Shown here: positions 45,231 to 56,363 of the stretch, in pieces
Numbering within the stretch: the first letter of the stretch is position 1
Layout: every line of letters begins with the position of its first letter
From: Nelumbo lutea
Taxonomy: Eukaryota > Streptophyta > Magnoliopsida > Proteales > Nelumbonaceae
DNA: 64,000 bases
Direction: 5' to 3'
Assembly: GCA_022828595.1 (NCBI GenBank)
Contig: JAKGHH010000002.1
Location: 73,070,383-73,134,382, forward strand
The notes under the pieces: model-generated
Seen by the model: the letters and a program-made list of their open reading frames with translations, nothing else
Databases searched by the model: none
Told to the model about the DNA's origin: nothing
Program-made: the position numbers and the translations under genes

Positions 45231-48200
45231 GATTATTGATTCCAGTGGATCAGACCATATGACCAACCTATCTAATCTCTTCTGCTCATACCACCTTCTC
45301 TCCGGCAAAGAGAAAATATCCCTTGCTAATGGGTCTCTTCCTCTCATCTCTGGTAAAGGAGATATAAAGACCTCTGACACCCTTTATTTATCCTTTGTCC
45401 TTCATGTCCCTAAACTTAACACAAACCTTTTATCTGTTAGCAGCTTAACTAAATCCATGAATTGTAGCATAACCTTTTTTCCCACTCATTGTGTTTTTGA
45501 AAACCTGCAGTCTTAGAGGATGATTGGGAGTGGCTATGAGGCGAACGGAATATACTTGCTGGATACACTGGATCGAGCTTTGGGACCACTTCATGAAGTT
45601 GCCTTAGAGTCAGTTAACAAAGTCTTGTTATGTCACTTTCGGTTTGGTCATTTGTCATTTTCTGCTTTGAGTCATTTATTTTCAAAATATACTTAAGGGA
45701 GTGTCTTTATCGAGTCTTCATTGTGAGTCGTGTGAACTGGCAAAGCATTGTAGACATTCTTATTCAATAAGCAATAAAAGATCTCTTTCTCCTTTTCATA
45801 TTGTTCACTCTGACGTGTGGGGGCCAGATCATTTGCCAACTATGGGGGGGTTACAGGTACTTTATCATTTTTATTGATGACTACTCTCATTACACTTGGA
45901 TTTATCTCATGAAATCTAGGGATGAAGTATAAGCTATTGTGCAAAAATTTCATGAACTCATCCTCACCCAGTTTAACACTCGGATCAAAATATTCCGTTA
46001 TGATAATGCTAAGGAGTATTTTGAGAAAACCCTCTCTGCCTATCTTGAAACTTTTGGGGTTATTCATTAATGTTCTTGTTCCTACACTCCACAACAGAAT
46101 GGAGTGGCGGAAAGGAAGAACAAACATGTGGTTGAAGTTGCCAAATCCCTCCTGTTTGCATCCCATGTTCTTATAAAATTTTGGGGAGATGTTCTTACTA
46201 CTACTTTTTTGATCAACCGTATGCCCTCCCGGGTCCTTAACTTCAAAACCCCATTTAGCCTTCTCTTCCCAGATGATGATATTTTTTATCTTCTCCGTAT
46301 TTTTGGGTGCACTTGCTATATGCATGTTCACAGTCATCAAAGACACAAGTTTGAACCTAAGGATCGTAAATGTGTTTTTCTGGGATATGTTTCCACACAA
46401 AAGGGATATTGCTGTTTTGATCCAGTTAGTGGCACCCGCTTTGTATCTCAGGATGTCACATTTGCTAAGTTGACTCATTTCTTTAGCATTTCTCCTGAGG
46501 GGGAGAAATCTGAAGAGCCCTTTGCTATGTCTCTAGCTGTTCCTCTTCCCATTCCTCTTGATTCCTATCATGAGGTGTCTACTTCTCCCACTGGACCTAC
46601 CTCCGATATTCCTATTTCTCCTCCTCCACCTCATTCTCCTATAATTCCTCCTCATCCTGTTCTCCAAAGGTGGTACCAAAGGCACAGATTCAAACATGGG
46701 TAGGCTCTTCCCATCATTACTGAGGTAACATGTCGGCCTTCTTCTGACCCATCTACATCTTTGCTAGACCTTGACCTTCCTATTGCTCTTCGCAAGGGCA
46801 AGCGGAAGTGTACAACCCATTGTATCTCCAAACACCTGCCTTACAACCTTTTCTCTCCTTTGTACTACTCTTTTCTTGCTTCTGTTTCTTCCCATGTGAT
46901 ACTTAGGTTTGCACCGGAAGCCTTATCTAAACCTGAATGGAGGGATGCTATGATGGTTGAACTGGATGCTTTGCATAAGAACCATACCTGGGATATTGTT
47001 GACTTGTTTGAAGGGAAGGAACCGGTGGGTTGTAAATGGGTGTTTACCATTAAATATCACTTTGATATTGAGAGGTTTAAGGCTATGCTGGTTGCTAAGG
47101 GCTACACTCAAATGTATGGTATTGACTATTTCAAGACATTTGCTCCTAAAGCTAAGATGACCTCAGTTAGGGTTTTGTTATCTCTAGCCGCTATTTTTGA
47201 TTGGCCCCTATACCAGTTTGATGTTAAAATGCCTTCTTGAATGGAGACCTACATGAAGAGGTTTAGGGCTGCTCTTGCCTCTAGGGGTGTATGGGAAGGG
47301 AATGCAAGGCAAGGTGTGTAAACTGCAGAAATCTATTTATGGTCTCAAATATTCTCATCGGGCTTGGTTTGAGAGGTTCAGGGCTGCTCTTGTCTCTTTT
47401 GCCTACACACAAACTCAATTTGATCATACCCTGTTTTTGAAGAGAAATGGCTCTCTGGTGACCTTCTAGATAGTTTATGTTGATGATATTGTGGTCACGG
47501 GTAATGACACTAAGAGGTCAATAAACTAAAACGATTTCTCAACTCTGAATTTGAGATCAAGGATTTGGGAGATCTTCGGTATTTTTTAGGCATTGAAGTT
47601 GCTAGGTCTAAGGATGGTATCTTCATTTCTCAGCGTAAATATGTCCTTGACCTCCTTGTTGAGACTGGTAAACTTGGAGCTAAACCAATCTCCACTCCTA
47701 TTGATCCCAATCATAATCTTTCTGCTACAGATGGTGAGCTTTTATCTAATAAGGGGGTGTTTCAGAGGTTGCTTGGGGAGTTGTTATATCTTTGCATGAC
47801 TCGGCCAGATATTTCCTATGCAGTAAGTGTTATTAGTCAATTTATGCATTCTCCCAGAGATACTCATTTAGCTGCTGCAGAAAGGGTTCAGTGTTACTTG
47901 AAAGGTACTCCAGGGAAAGGTATTCTATTTGCCAAACAAGGACACATGAAGCCGGAAGCTTTTACTGATGCTGATTGGGCAGGATGTATTGATGATAGGA
48001 GATCCACCTCAGGTGATTGTGCTCTAGTCGCTGGGAACATTGTGTCATGGAGGAGTAAGAAACAGTATGTAGTTGCTAGATCCTCAACTGAAGCAGAATA
48101 CAGGGCAATGGCACATGGTGTGTCAGAATTACTGTGGCTACGATCCCTTTTAGAAGAATTGGGGGTTGACTATGAGAATCCAATGATGCTCACTTTGATA

Positions 48201-48410
48201 ACCAAGCAGCTATCAATATTTCACATAATCCTGTTCAACATGACGGAACTAAGCACATTGAGGATGATAGACATTTTATACGGGAAAGAGTTTCCTCAAG
48301 AGAAGTTTGTTTGCCATTCATCACATCAAACGAACAATTGGTTGATATCTTGACCAAGGGAGTTCCGAGAGGGAAAATGACACTATATAAGCAAGTTGGG
48401 CATGATTGAC
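45225..48410 (+). pseudogene. Copia pol, element H
   Basis: Protease reads WIIDSSGSDHM in place of DSGAS (about 45230-45260), so its catalytic loop is altered. Integrase fragments (45540-46700) include [33 protein letters not shown] and LINRMPSRVLNFKTPF. RT (46761-47530) has QFDVK, then a lost base, a local scrambled repeat near 47260, and YVDDIVVTGND. A long RNase H frame (47565-48353) runs from [17 protein letters not shown] through TDADWAGCIDDRRSTSGDC. It ends in another frame at KQVGHD. Confidence 0.85.
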
Positions 48411-48434
48411 ATCTATGCTCAGCTTGAGGGGGAG

Positions 48435-48785
48435 TGTAAAGAGACTAGGCAAAATGGGTCATAGTATCTTCTCTTGTAATATTTTTTATTTTTCTTGTTG
48501 GCTAATGGGCCTCTCTTAATGGGCCTGTTATTTCCTTTTGTTTGATCTCTGTATGTTACTACTTAGCTGGCCGCATACTTAAGGGCATACTTGTAATTAT
48601 TTTAACATTAATTTTTAGTAAAAAGGATTAGAGAAGAAAGGGAAGGATTGTTAAAACCTTTCTTCTTCTTCCTCCTCTTTTCTCCATCTTCTTCTCTTGT
48701 ACTGTTGCTTTTACTTTTCTTCTTCTTCCTTTTTTCTCTCTAATCTTCAAATTTACACCTAATATTTGAGGACTGATTTACATCT
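48435..48785 (+). repeat. 3' LTR of element H
   Basis: This is the partner of 43316-43646, following the polypurine tract CTTGAGGGGGAGTG and ending TTTACATCT. It carries about 20 extra bases (a duplicated aatgggcctctctt-type segment near 48505) compared with the 5' copy. Confidence 0.88.
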
Positions 48786-48790
48786 AATGT

Positions 48791-50960
48791 CATCTACATA
48801 TACCACCAAAGAGAATATTCCCAGCATTTGATTCATAACCGAATACGGAATGGTCAACCTGACATTGTTTCATTCCAAACTTCTTCACCACTTCAATAAA
48901 TCTCCCAAACCATGCACGGGGAGATTGTTTAAGTCCATAAATAACCTTCTTAAGTCTACATACCTTCTCATCCTCCCCCTGAACAACAAACCCTGGTGAT
49001 TGCTCCATGTACACCTCCTAAAGAAGATCACCATGTAAAAAGGCATTCTTGATGTCAAGTTGAAACAAGGGCCAATCAAACATAGCAGCAAGAGAAATCA
49101 AAACACAAACTGACCCAATTTTGGCAACCAGAGAGAAGGTGCCTGTGTAATCAAAAGCACCTTTATTATGAATAACCTTTGGCAACTAACCAAGCTTTCA
49201 ACCGTTTAACACTTCCATCACGTAAGTATTTAACCATGTACACCCACTTACAGCCGGCCACATGCTTACCAGGAGAAAGAGTAGCGAGGTCCCACGTATG
49301 AGTACGAGTCAGGGCCGAGAGTTCTTCTTCCATTGCTTTGCGCAACCCTAGAGAATTGAGGGCTGCCTAAACATCCTTGGGAACAGAGACAGAAGATAAC
49401 ATAGAAACAAATCGTCGATGGGAAGCCGAAATGTGAGATATAGATAACATAATTGGAAATGGGATGGAGAGTGCAACTGCATTTACCTTTCCACAAAGTA
49501 ATAGGAAGATCAAGGTTAGAACTTGGAGTTGGGGCTGGGGTGGGATCAACTGCCAGATCTGTCGACGGTGACGAAGCTAGGGGAGGAGCTGATGCTTGAC
49601 GATGTGTATACACTTGCTAGATAGGTGGTCCTCTTTCAGGTAACTGCACTGGAGGCAAAGACTAGGTCACGACCGAAACAAGAGGAACAGGATCCTCAAC
49701 AGGAACTGGAAGAGGGGGTGATGGCAACAGAGGAGAAGAAGTAGCCGATCTGGAGAAGAAAAGAACAAACTCAAAAAATGTAACATCAAAACACACAAAA
49801 GAATGCCGAGAACGAGGGTTATAACACATACCCTTTTTGAGTCTTGGAATAGCCAAGAAAGACACACTTGGTGGATCTAGCATCTAACTTGTCCATTCCA
49901 AGCCCAAGATTATGAACAAAACACACACATCCAAAAACTCTGGGAGTAAGGGGAAAAGGAGACAACGTGGGAAATAGAACAGAGAAAGGGAACTGACCTT
50001 CAAGGATAGACATGGGCATGCGGTTAATAAGAAAGCAAGATGTGAGTATAACATCACTCCAAAAGGGTTTGGGGACATTCATCTGATGTAAGAGGGACCG
50101 TGTAGTTTCCAAAAGGTGACGGTTTTTTTCTTTCAGCCACCCCATTTTGTTGAGGGGTGTAGGTACATGAGGTTTGAAGGATAATGCCATGTTGTTCCAA
50201 ATATTCTTGAAAGTGTGTGGAAAACTACTCGCGGCCAATATCAGAACGAAGAATTTTAATATTTACACCAAATTGATTGCGAATTTCAGCATAAATTTTC
50301 TAGAAGATAGAAAACAATTCACTCTTTTCTTTCATAAGGTAAAGCCATGTCATCTTTGAATAATCATCAACAAAAATTACAAAGTACTTGTAACCATTAT
50401 AAGACACTACTCTGTTTGGACCCCAGATGTCCGAATGGACTAAAGAAAAAGGACTCGATGTACGACTATCAACTCTAGGACTGAAGGAAACACAACGATG
50501 TTTCCCAAACTGACACGACTCACAATTTAAATTAGAAAGATGACTCAACGACGAAACAAGTAACTGGAGAGCTCTAAGAGACGGATGACCAAGTCTGCAG
50601 TGCCACTGATGAGGGGAAAGAGATGATTGAAGAGTTGTTGTTGAACCACCTCCATCATGATAATACAGTCCACCGGCTTCATGCCTTCCACCAATCTTCA
50701 TCCCCGGCTTGAGATTCTAAAACACACAAGAGGAAGGGTAAAAAGTTATTGAGCAATTAAGAGACCGAGTCAATTTACTCACAAACATTAGGTTAAAGGG
50801 AAACTTGGGAACATATAAAACTGAGGAGAGGGATAATGAGTCAGTGTCAACATTACCAACACCACATACAGATTGGGAAGTGGAGGACGGAGAAATGGAT
50901 GAAAACACACCTGGAGTTCCAGTCATATGATTGGAATCTCCAGAATCTATAATCCAACGG
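48791..50960 (-). pseudogene. Copia protease-integrase-RT, element I
   Basis: Protease reads RWIIDSGDSNHMTGTPGVF (about 50915-50955). Integrase has HQWHCRLGHPSLRALQLL, CESCQFGKHR (last zinc ligand changed to Arg), HSDIWGPNRV and a TPLNKMGWLKEKN remnant of the PQQNGVAERKN motif. The RT part holds YMEQSPGFVVQGEDEKVCRL and GLKQSPRAWFGRFIEVVKKF, then breaks at the YVDD codons where H is inserted. Several frame changes are present. Confidence 0.85.
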
Positions 50961-51089
50961 GAAGATGTGGATGCCAGACAATCCGTACCTGTGTGTGCAA
51001 GGGTAGTTGTGTTTTATTGAGATGTACCCTGAATGAACCACTCATACTCATCCCGTGAAACACTCACCATCTCCTTTCTAGAAGCATCT

Positions 51090-52079
51090 GTAGATGTAGT
51101 GGAGATCTAATCAATGACTTGAGATTCTTGTCTTGAGCTACCACCATTTACAGCTGCATGATTCGCCCAGGTTGAAAGTGGGCCATGGAGATCGTAGCAA
51201 AAGTTGATAGTATGTTCCTCCATACCACAATGAGTACACCTTCTCTAAGTATTACCACGTCCCCTACTATAGGGTGCCCTTGAGTCTCGTCCTCCAACAC
51301 GACCACCACCATGATTATACATTCCACCACCACCACGACCATACATGGGTCCACCACCACTATCACGACCATGCTAACCTCCTCTACCACCACGACCTCC
51401 CCCTCTCGTAATTGCAAATGTAGACCTATCTGACATAGTGGAAGTCTCTATGGGTCCAACTGAAATCCTCTGAAGACGAGCAAACACTTCCTCAAGAGAG
51501 GGAAGAGTAGATCCACCTAATATCTGTGCCCTTATGGGTTCATACTCAGAATTCAGCCGTACTAAAAATCTGGTCACATCCAACTGCTCTCTTTGTTGTT
51601 GCTGAATTTTGACATCAGGTGTAAGAGGATGATAAACATTCAACTCATTTCGTAAATTTCTCATATTGGCATAATAGTCCTCAAGACTGATTCCCTTATT
51701 ACAGATTAAAGTAGTTTTGGTACAATTGGTAAACCCTAGTAGTGTTAACTTGTCCAGAATATAGTTTCCTTGCATGATCCCAGACTTCCTTGGCTGTATC
51801 TAAAAACATGAAGTTTACACTAATTTTGGACTTAATGCTGTACCATAGCCAAGTCATAATTTGAGCATCCTCCTACTCCCATTCATCATATCCCAGAGAA
51901 TCAATTGAGGGTTTATCTTCCCTCACATGTTTCACTTTCTTTTTGGCTTTCAGGAAAACTTCAACAGACTTAGCCCAAGGGACATAATTCTCACCATTCA
52001 GTTTTATAGAAGTCATCTGCACATTCAGATAATCAGAAGACACCATCACACTTGATTTGTATTCACTGCTGTCTCCCAT
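51090..52079 (-). pseudogene. Copia gag with RGG-rich tail, element I
   Basis: It starts MGDSSEYKSSVMVSSDYLNV at 52079 and continues KLNGENYVPWAKSVEVFLKA; a stop follows at about 51873. The second part (51374-51775) has KLTLLGFTNCTKTTL and FLVRLNSEYEPIRAQILGG. It is followed by a glycine/arginine-rich stretch (GGGRGGRGG, then GGG-MYGRGGGGMYN, about 51270-51415) before a CCHC knuckle CTHCGMEEHTINFC (51197-51238). RGG boxes bind RNA in other proteins. The gag belongs to a different copia lineage from elements C-H. Confidence 0.82.
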
Positions 52080-52656
52080 GACTGCACAAAAAAAGTGGGA
52101 GGTTGTACCACTAAATTGTTACTCTACTACCCTATTAAATCACCACACTCCACACGAATGACTGAACACCACTAGGGTTCCTAGTACATAGGTTTCAGCA
52201 GCAACACTCACAACTATTCACCACTGTTTCAGCAATAATATTCACAATTGTTCACCACTTTTAGCAACAGCACTATTGTTGTCGTTTATTGTCAGCACTA
52301 GAAACCCTCACAACACATTTCACGAATAATATTTTCAGTTCTGCAACATATAAAAGAAATTTGCTACATACCACAATTTAGTTTGAAGATGTCGAGTAGA
52401 GGGTACCAAGTTTGCACTATCACCATCACAAAACCAGCCCTCTTCGAATTGCGAGTAGAGGGCTTTCTACCAATCACACAAAACCACAACGACTGCACTC
52501 ATTGGAGGCATGGAAACCTCCAAAAGGAGAAAACGACCAGTCCTTTTCTTCATTTTTGGAAAACTCTCTAAATATCAATGAGAATTCTGCAAAACCCTAG
52601 AGAGAAATGCGTAGAACAGAGAGAAAAGGAGACGATTGATCTGAACTGATTATCGT

Positions 52657-52669
52657 GGCTCTGATACCA
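52657..52669 (-). other. Primer-binding site of element I
   Basis: The minus strand reads TGGTATCAGAGCC directly after the 5' LTR end (GTTTTATCA), matching initiator tRNA-Met. Confidence 0.9.
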
Positions 52670-52935
52670 TGATAAAACTCAGATTAGATGTTCGTATATG
52701 TTCAAATCAGAAGAAAGAGAAAGAAAAGAGAGAGAGGAGAAGGAGAAAGAGAAAGAGAAGAAAAAGAAGGAGAAAAGTCACAGCCAAACTAGCGAGTAAA
52801 AACTCAAAACCTCTACTCGGCCCTTCTTTTATTTATACTCTTCTAAGATATACAAGGATTACAAGTGTGCCCTCACTTAAGTGAGAGCCACATCAGCAGA
52901 GCAGTAATACTACCCTTCTACAGCCAACTCTAACA
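52670..52935 (-). repeat. 5' LTR of element I
   Basis: It starts TGTTAGAGTTGGCTG on the minus strand and ends TTATCA. It shares the GAAAGA-rich tract with the copy at 42093-42364, expanded here by about 15 bases. Confidence 0.9.
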
Positions 52936-53088
52936 ATAAAATTTAAAATACCAGGTCCATCCGAATTGAACAGGAAACCAAAAAGGAATCAAATAATCAA
53001 TGAAGAAATGAAACTCAACGAAAGGAAATAAAAGGACAGCAAAATGAAATTCAGGGAGAGGAAACAAAAATAATGGAGGACAACGTAC

Positions 53089-53243
53089 ACAGCTCGTTCG
53101 AGATGCTTGCGGGCTTTCCAGTAAGCATAAGCCATGGTGAACTGATAGAGATCTGTAAGGAGGGGCGTAACCATGGGATTCGTTGGTCCATGGAGCTTGG
53201 TGTGTAGCTGCTGTTTCTTGAGCCCGCTTGCCTCCGCCTCCAT
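53089..53243 (-). CDS. NAPRT: NAPRT exon 1
   Basis: The ATG at 53241-53243 starts MEAEASGLKKQQLHTKLHGP, then TNPMVTPLLTDLYQFTMAYA and YWKARKHLERAV. PMVTPLLTDLYQFTMAYAYW is the N-terminal signature of plant NAPRT. The donor is GT|GTACGT, leaving a split Val codon completed by exon 2. No signal peptide is seen, which fits a cytosolic enzyme. The exon itself has no lesion. Confidence 0.93.
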
Positions 53244-53420
53244 TGTTTTCTGCAGAAAGCCTAGGGTTCTTTTATTCCACTTATTATTCGTCTTTTGTTT
53301 TTTGCCGTCTGGATGACGCGCAGAAGAGAGCGGATGAAGCGGAAGGTCATCATTTGTGGTCTATATATATCAGATTCATATGTTCTAATAAATTTTATAT
53401 TTTATTAATTAAAATATATG
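53244..53420 (-). promoter_or_regulatory. Probable NAPRT 5' UTR and core promoter
   Basis: Upstream of the ATG, the minus strand has a TATA-like GATATATATAGACC at 53358-53371, about 120 bases before the start codon. A GC-richer leader of about 90 bases lies between. Farther upstream the sequence becomes very AT-rich. The start site is inferred, not shown. Confidence 0.5.
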
Positions 53421-53616
53421 TTTTTATCCTATGTTTTCATGTTTATAGTTAGAGCGGAGTCAGGAGAGGATAGAGATGTGGTGGTCGTTAATTCGTTATA
53501 CGGTTGCTTCAACAGTTCAACTTCTACTAATTCTCTCTTTCTACGTCACCAATGAATGTCATTGTCATTTACACTTATATGCAGGGTATAAATGTGAAAA
53601 GACTCGGACTTGATTA

Positions 53617-54053
53617 TTGGGCTGCCAATGGGTCGAGGCAAGGTGTCCCAATCCCGAACCCGTTATTAATCGAGTATCGGGACAAAATCATAAACCAGAA
53701 CCATCCCACCAATCATATATAATTATTTATAATAACAAAGTTATAACTTTATTTTTCATAATATAATTTTAATAAAAGTGACAGTAAATTAGTAAATTAT
53801 TTATATATTAATAAATCAAGTGTTTTTAACTATGTTTATATGTCAAATAGAAAATCTCTATATTATGAAAAACAAGGAAACCTCTATATGTTATTAGCAA
53901 AATAATTGGTTCGGACCTGTATCAGTTTGGAACAAGAAAGAAAGAGAAGAGACTCGATTATTAATCGGAACAAACTCCTAAAACCGACATAATAGGTTTG
54001 GTTGGTTCAGTTCTATCATGTAGACCCGAGTCACCTGACCCATTACAACCCTA
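53617..54053. mobile_element. hAT-like MITE (possible)
   Basis: The ends look inverted: tgggctgccaatgggtcgag on the left, and on the right the reverse complement of tagggttgtaatgggtcagg. The interior is AT-rich with further complementary pieces (accgacataatagg). I found no clean 8-base target duplication, so the limits are approximate. Confidence 0.5.
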
Positions 54054-54133
54054 GTCTCTAGATTTGAGAGGAGTTGTTTTGGGACGAGAATGGAAACCAG
54101 CCTATACTCATCATGGGTGTTGGATTTATACAT

Positions 54134-54136
<3 letters not shown>

Positions 54137-54164
<28 letters not shown>
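54137..54164. repeat. (AT)n microsatellite
   Basis: An uninterrupted run of about 14 AT dinucleotides. Confidence 0.95.
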
Positions 54165-54739
54165 GGAAGACAAAATTTATGGTGCATTTTATAGAAATTG
54201 TTTGCAACATAATTTAAACAAGAATAGAGAATTAATAAATATATATTATGAAATATAAACCAATAAAAAATAAATAGACCACGTGATGTTTTTAACATTA
54301 TTGATTAAAATTTTGATATAGCATAATAGCATACTATAAAATTTTCCAATCCATTTATAATCAGGATACAAAATCCAGATGCAAACCCTATAATATAATT
54401 AGGGGGTGTCTGACGATGTGAATATTTTTTGTTTCAATTTGCTTTTGAAATTATCACATCAAAAATTTAAACAACATGATTTTTGCCTTAATTTTAAACA
54501 CTAAGAACACATTTACAACCAATAACATATTTTCATGTTTTTATGTTAAGAAACAATTTATTTTCAAACCAGATGGTTTTTAATCTATTCATAAAACTCA
54601 CACCAAAAAAACTAATTCCATTGACACTCCTAATGTAGGGTTGCAAATTTATTGGCTTTAATCTAATTTGTGTGTATGCATTTGCCTCATGTGGCTAAAG
54701 GAGAGGGGCTGGCCCATCCCCATCCCCATAACCCCCATA

Positions 54740-55080
54740 GGGCTGCAAATAAATCGGATCAGATTTGATCCTAATCCGATATCAATCAGTTAAGAGGCGT
54801 ATTCGAATATCCCCCATGATCATGATCTTAGTAAGTTGGATCGGATCAGAAAAGCCGGTTTGTTAACTGAATTAATCAAACTTGAAAACTGGCTGATCCG
54901 ATCCGATCCGGTTCATTAATTATGAAATATTATATATATTATATTATTTATATTACATAATGTAAATATGATTTTAATCGAACTGAATTCGAATAGAATA
55001 TCCAATAATATATTCAAATTCGAATTATGCTCTTGAAAATCCAATGGATTTTTATCGGATTCGATCCATTTGTATCCCTA
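54740..55080. mobile_element. MITE-like foldback with GGATCGGAT arms
   Basis: The left end (tagggctgcaaataaatcgg) and right end (reverse complement tagggatacaaatggatcga) form imperfect inverted repeats with repeated GGATC/GATCC steps next to them. The interior is AT-rich. No matching target duplication was found. Confidence 0.55.
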
Positions 55081-55664
55081 CCAACACACCTTGGTGGTAA
55101 GGGGATTTGATCCCAAGTTTCGGTTACAATTAGCCAAAAAAAACTTATGAACTGAACAATCATCATCAGTGGTTTTACATTTTACTTTGAATATATGTTG
55201 CGGACATTATACAAATTTACAAGCTTTGATGTGAATTAATTAGGTTCAACATAGATATCTAAGTATATAGTGAATTGAAATTGAATATGTATTTCACATG
55301 TCCAATCGGTTTTTAGGCTGAACGGTCGGACGGATGGTTTGAAAACCATGGTTATAGGTTTCTATACCTTTTTCTTTTTCTTTTTCTATCTTTTTCTTTC
55401 AAACCAAACGCAAGTAGCTTTAGTGACAGGCGTTATATGGAGGGAAATTTGTCACATGTGTAATGTGTTAAAGTAAAGGAAACACTTGTCACATTCGAAA
55501 TTGAAGTGAATAAAAAAAAAAAAAAACGTGGAGGTAAAAAAAGTAGGTCAGATCTGAAGTCTTCACGCGGGGCAATGACAGATGGTTGTTATTTGAACAA
55601 GAATTCCGTGCCGTGAGGATTTGGACATCCAATCCCGAATTTCTCGATAGGCTGTTGTTCTGTG

Positions 55665-56050
55665 ATGGGAAAAACTTTAGCTGTTAGGGGCACGTTACCA
55701 TGAGAGTGGATAAATTAGTAATTATATTTTAATTTATTTTGACTAAAAACGAGATTGAATAGTGAACTATCTAAAACGTGTTCAGCCCAGAAATCCCAAT
55801 AGCCAAAGTTAATCCGTATTAACGATTCCTGATCTCTTGCCCACGTCTACCCATAACGGAAAAACTTTGGCTGAACAGCCGTGTTTCTGGGTTGGGCACG
55901 TTATCAATTGTGGGCAAACTAGTAATTGCCTTTTTATTTATTTTGAGTAAAAACAAAAGTATGGCCATGAATTGGTGAACTGCTATGAACGTGCCTAATC
56001 CATAAATTCTCTCAACAGTAAACCCCCAACAGCCAAAGTTAATCCACCCA
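55665..56050. mobile_element. Two adjacent copies of one small MITE family
   Basis: Copy 1 (55665-55817) and copy 2 (55854-56050) each begin with a ggaaaaacttt(a/g)gctg block and end with its near-reverse complement (aacagccaaagttaatcc). They share an inner ggcacgtta...actagtaatt...ttattttgagtaaaaac segment. They lie in direct orientation, 36 bases apart. Confidence 0.6.
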
Positions 56051-56363
56051 TAACGCATTACCCCCATGAATAGGGAACATCTCCCCTTGCATAATACTAT
56101 GTAGGAGGATGAGATGTGTTCTTCATGCATGGCTGTGGTGTAATGTAGGAAGACGTGAATAGAGTTTGTGTGGGCAAGAGATCCTATCAACTTGATTTAA
56201 CATAGTGCATGTCATCAAGAGACTGGGACCCATAATGTATGAAAGATGCAGGGTGAGATTATATTGGTAGGTTGTTGGAATACATTTGTTGGTAGGACTC
56301 GTTGATGGGGGATCTGATACCAACAAAGTACTCTCAACATTGTCTCAACATCCACTAGAGCCG

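Larger units (their letters stand above)
43316..48785 (+). mobile_element. Ty1/copia retrotransposon H, nested in I
   Basis: This is a plus-strand copia element with LTRs of 331 and 351 bp. The target duplication aatgt is at 48786-48790 and at 43314-43318, where it overlaps the TGT of the 5' LTR, probably through loss of one of two TGT copies. Removing H rejoins I's RT at the YVDD codons. The LTR ends CATCT, and the primer site is an altered TAGTATCAAAGC. It is close in sequence to element F. Pol and gag have many stops and frameshifts. Confidence 0.92.
42093..52935 (-). mobile_element. Ty1/copia retrotransposon I, split by element H
   Basis: I is a minus-strand copia element in NAPRT intron 1, of a different lineage from C-H (RGG-rich gag, other LTR). 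LTRs are at 42093-42364 and 52670-52935. The probable target duplication is attaa (42088-42092) against ataaa (52936-52940), one mismatch. The primer site is TGGTATCAGAGCC and the polypurine tract CTTGAGGGGGAGTG. H is inserted at its RT active site. Pol and gag carry multiple stops and frameshifts. Confidence 0.9.
9653..53243 (-). pseudogene. NAPRT: Nicotinate phosphoribosyltransferase gene, disrupted, 5' part
   Basis: Eight exons on the minus strand encode about 304 residues that read as the N-terminal half of plant NAPRT, a cytosolic enzyme of about 560 residues. It makes nicotinate mononucleotide from nicotinate and PRPP with ATP, in NAD salvage. Exon order and phases fit perfectly (155, 145, 119, 135, 62, 76, 102 and 118 bp) and every visible splice site is GT/AG. 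Three lesions break the frame: one T missing in a run and a TAA in exon 3, and one extra base in exon 8. The C-terminal half is not in the window. Introns 1, 2 and 5 are 12.7, 7.0 and 19.3 kb because of transposons. An assembly error in the homopolymer is possible, but three independent errors are less likely than decay. Confidence 0.85.

Noticed and set aside
45840..46478. Minus-strand open frame of 212 codons
   Set aside because: It is antisense to the integrase of element H and shows no domain; integrase motifs are on the plus strand.
53617..54053. 8-bp target duplication for the possible MITE
   Set aside because: The flanks I compared (cttgatta and gtctctag) do not match, so the borders remain uncertain.
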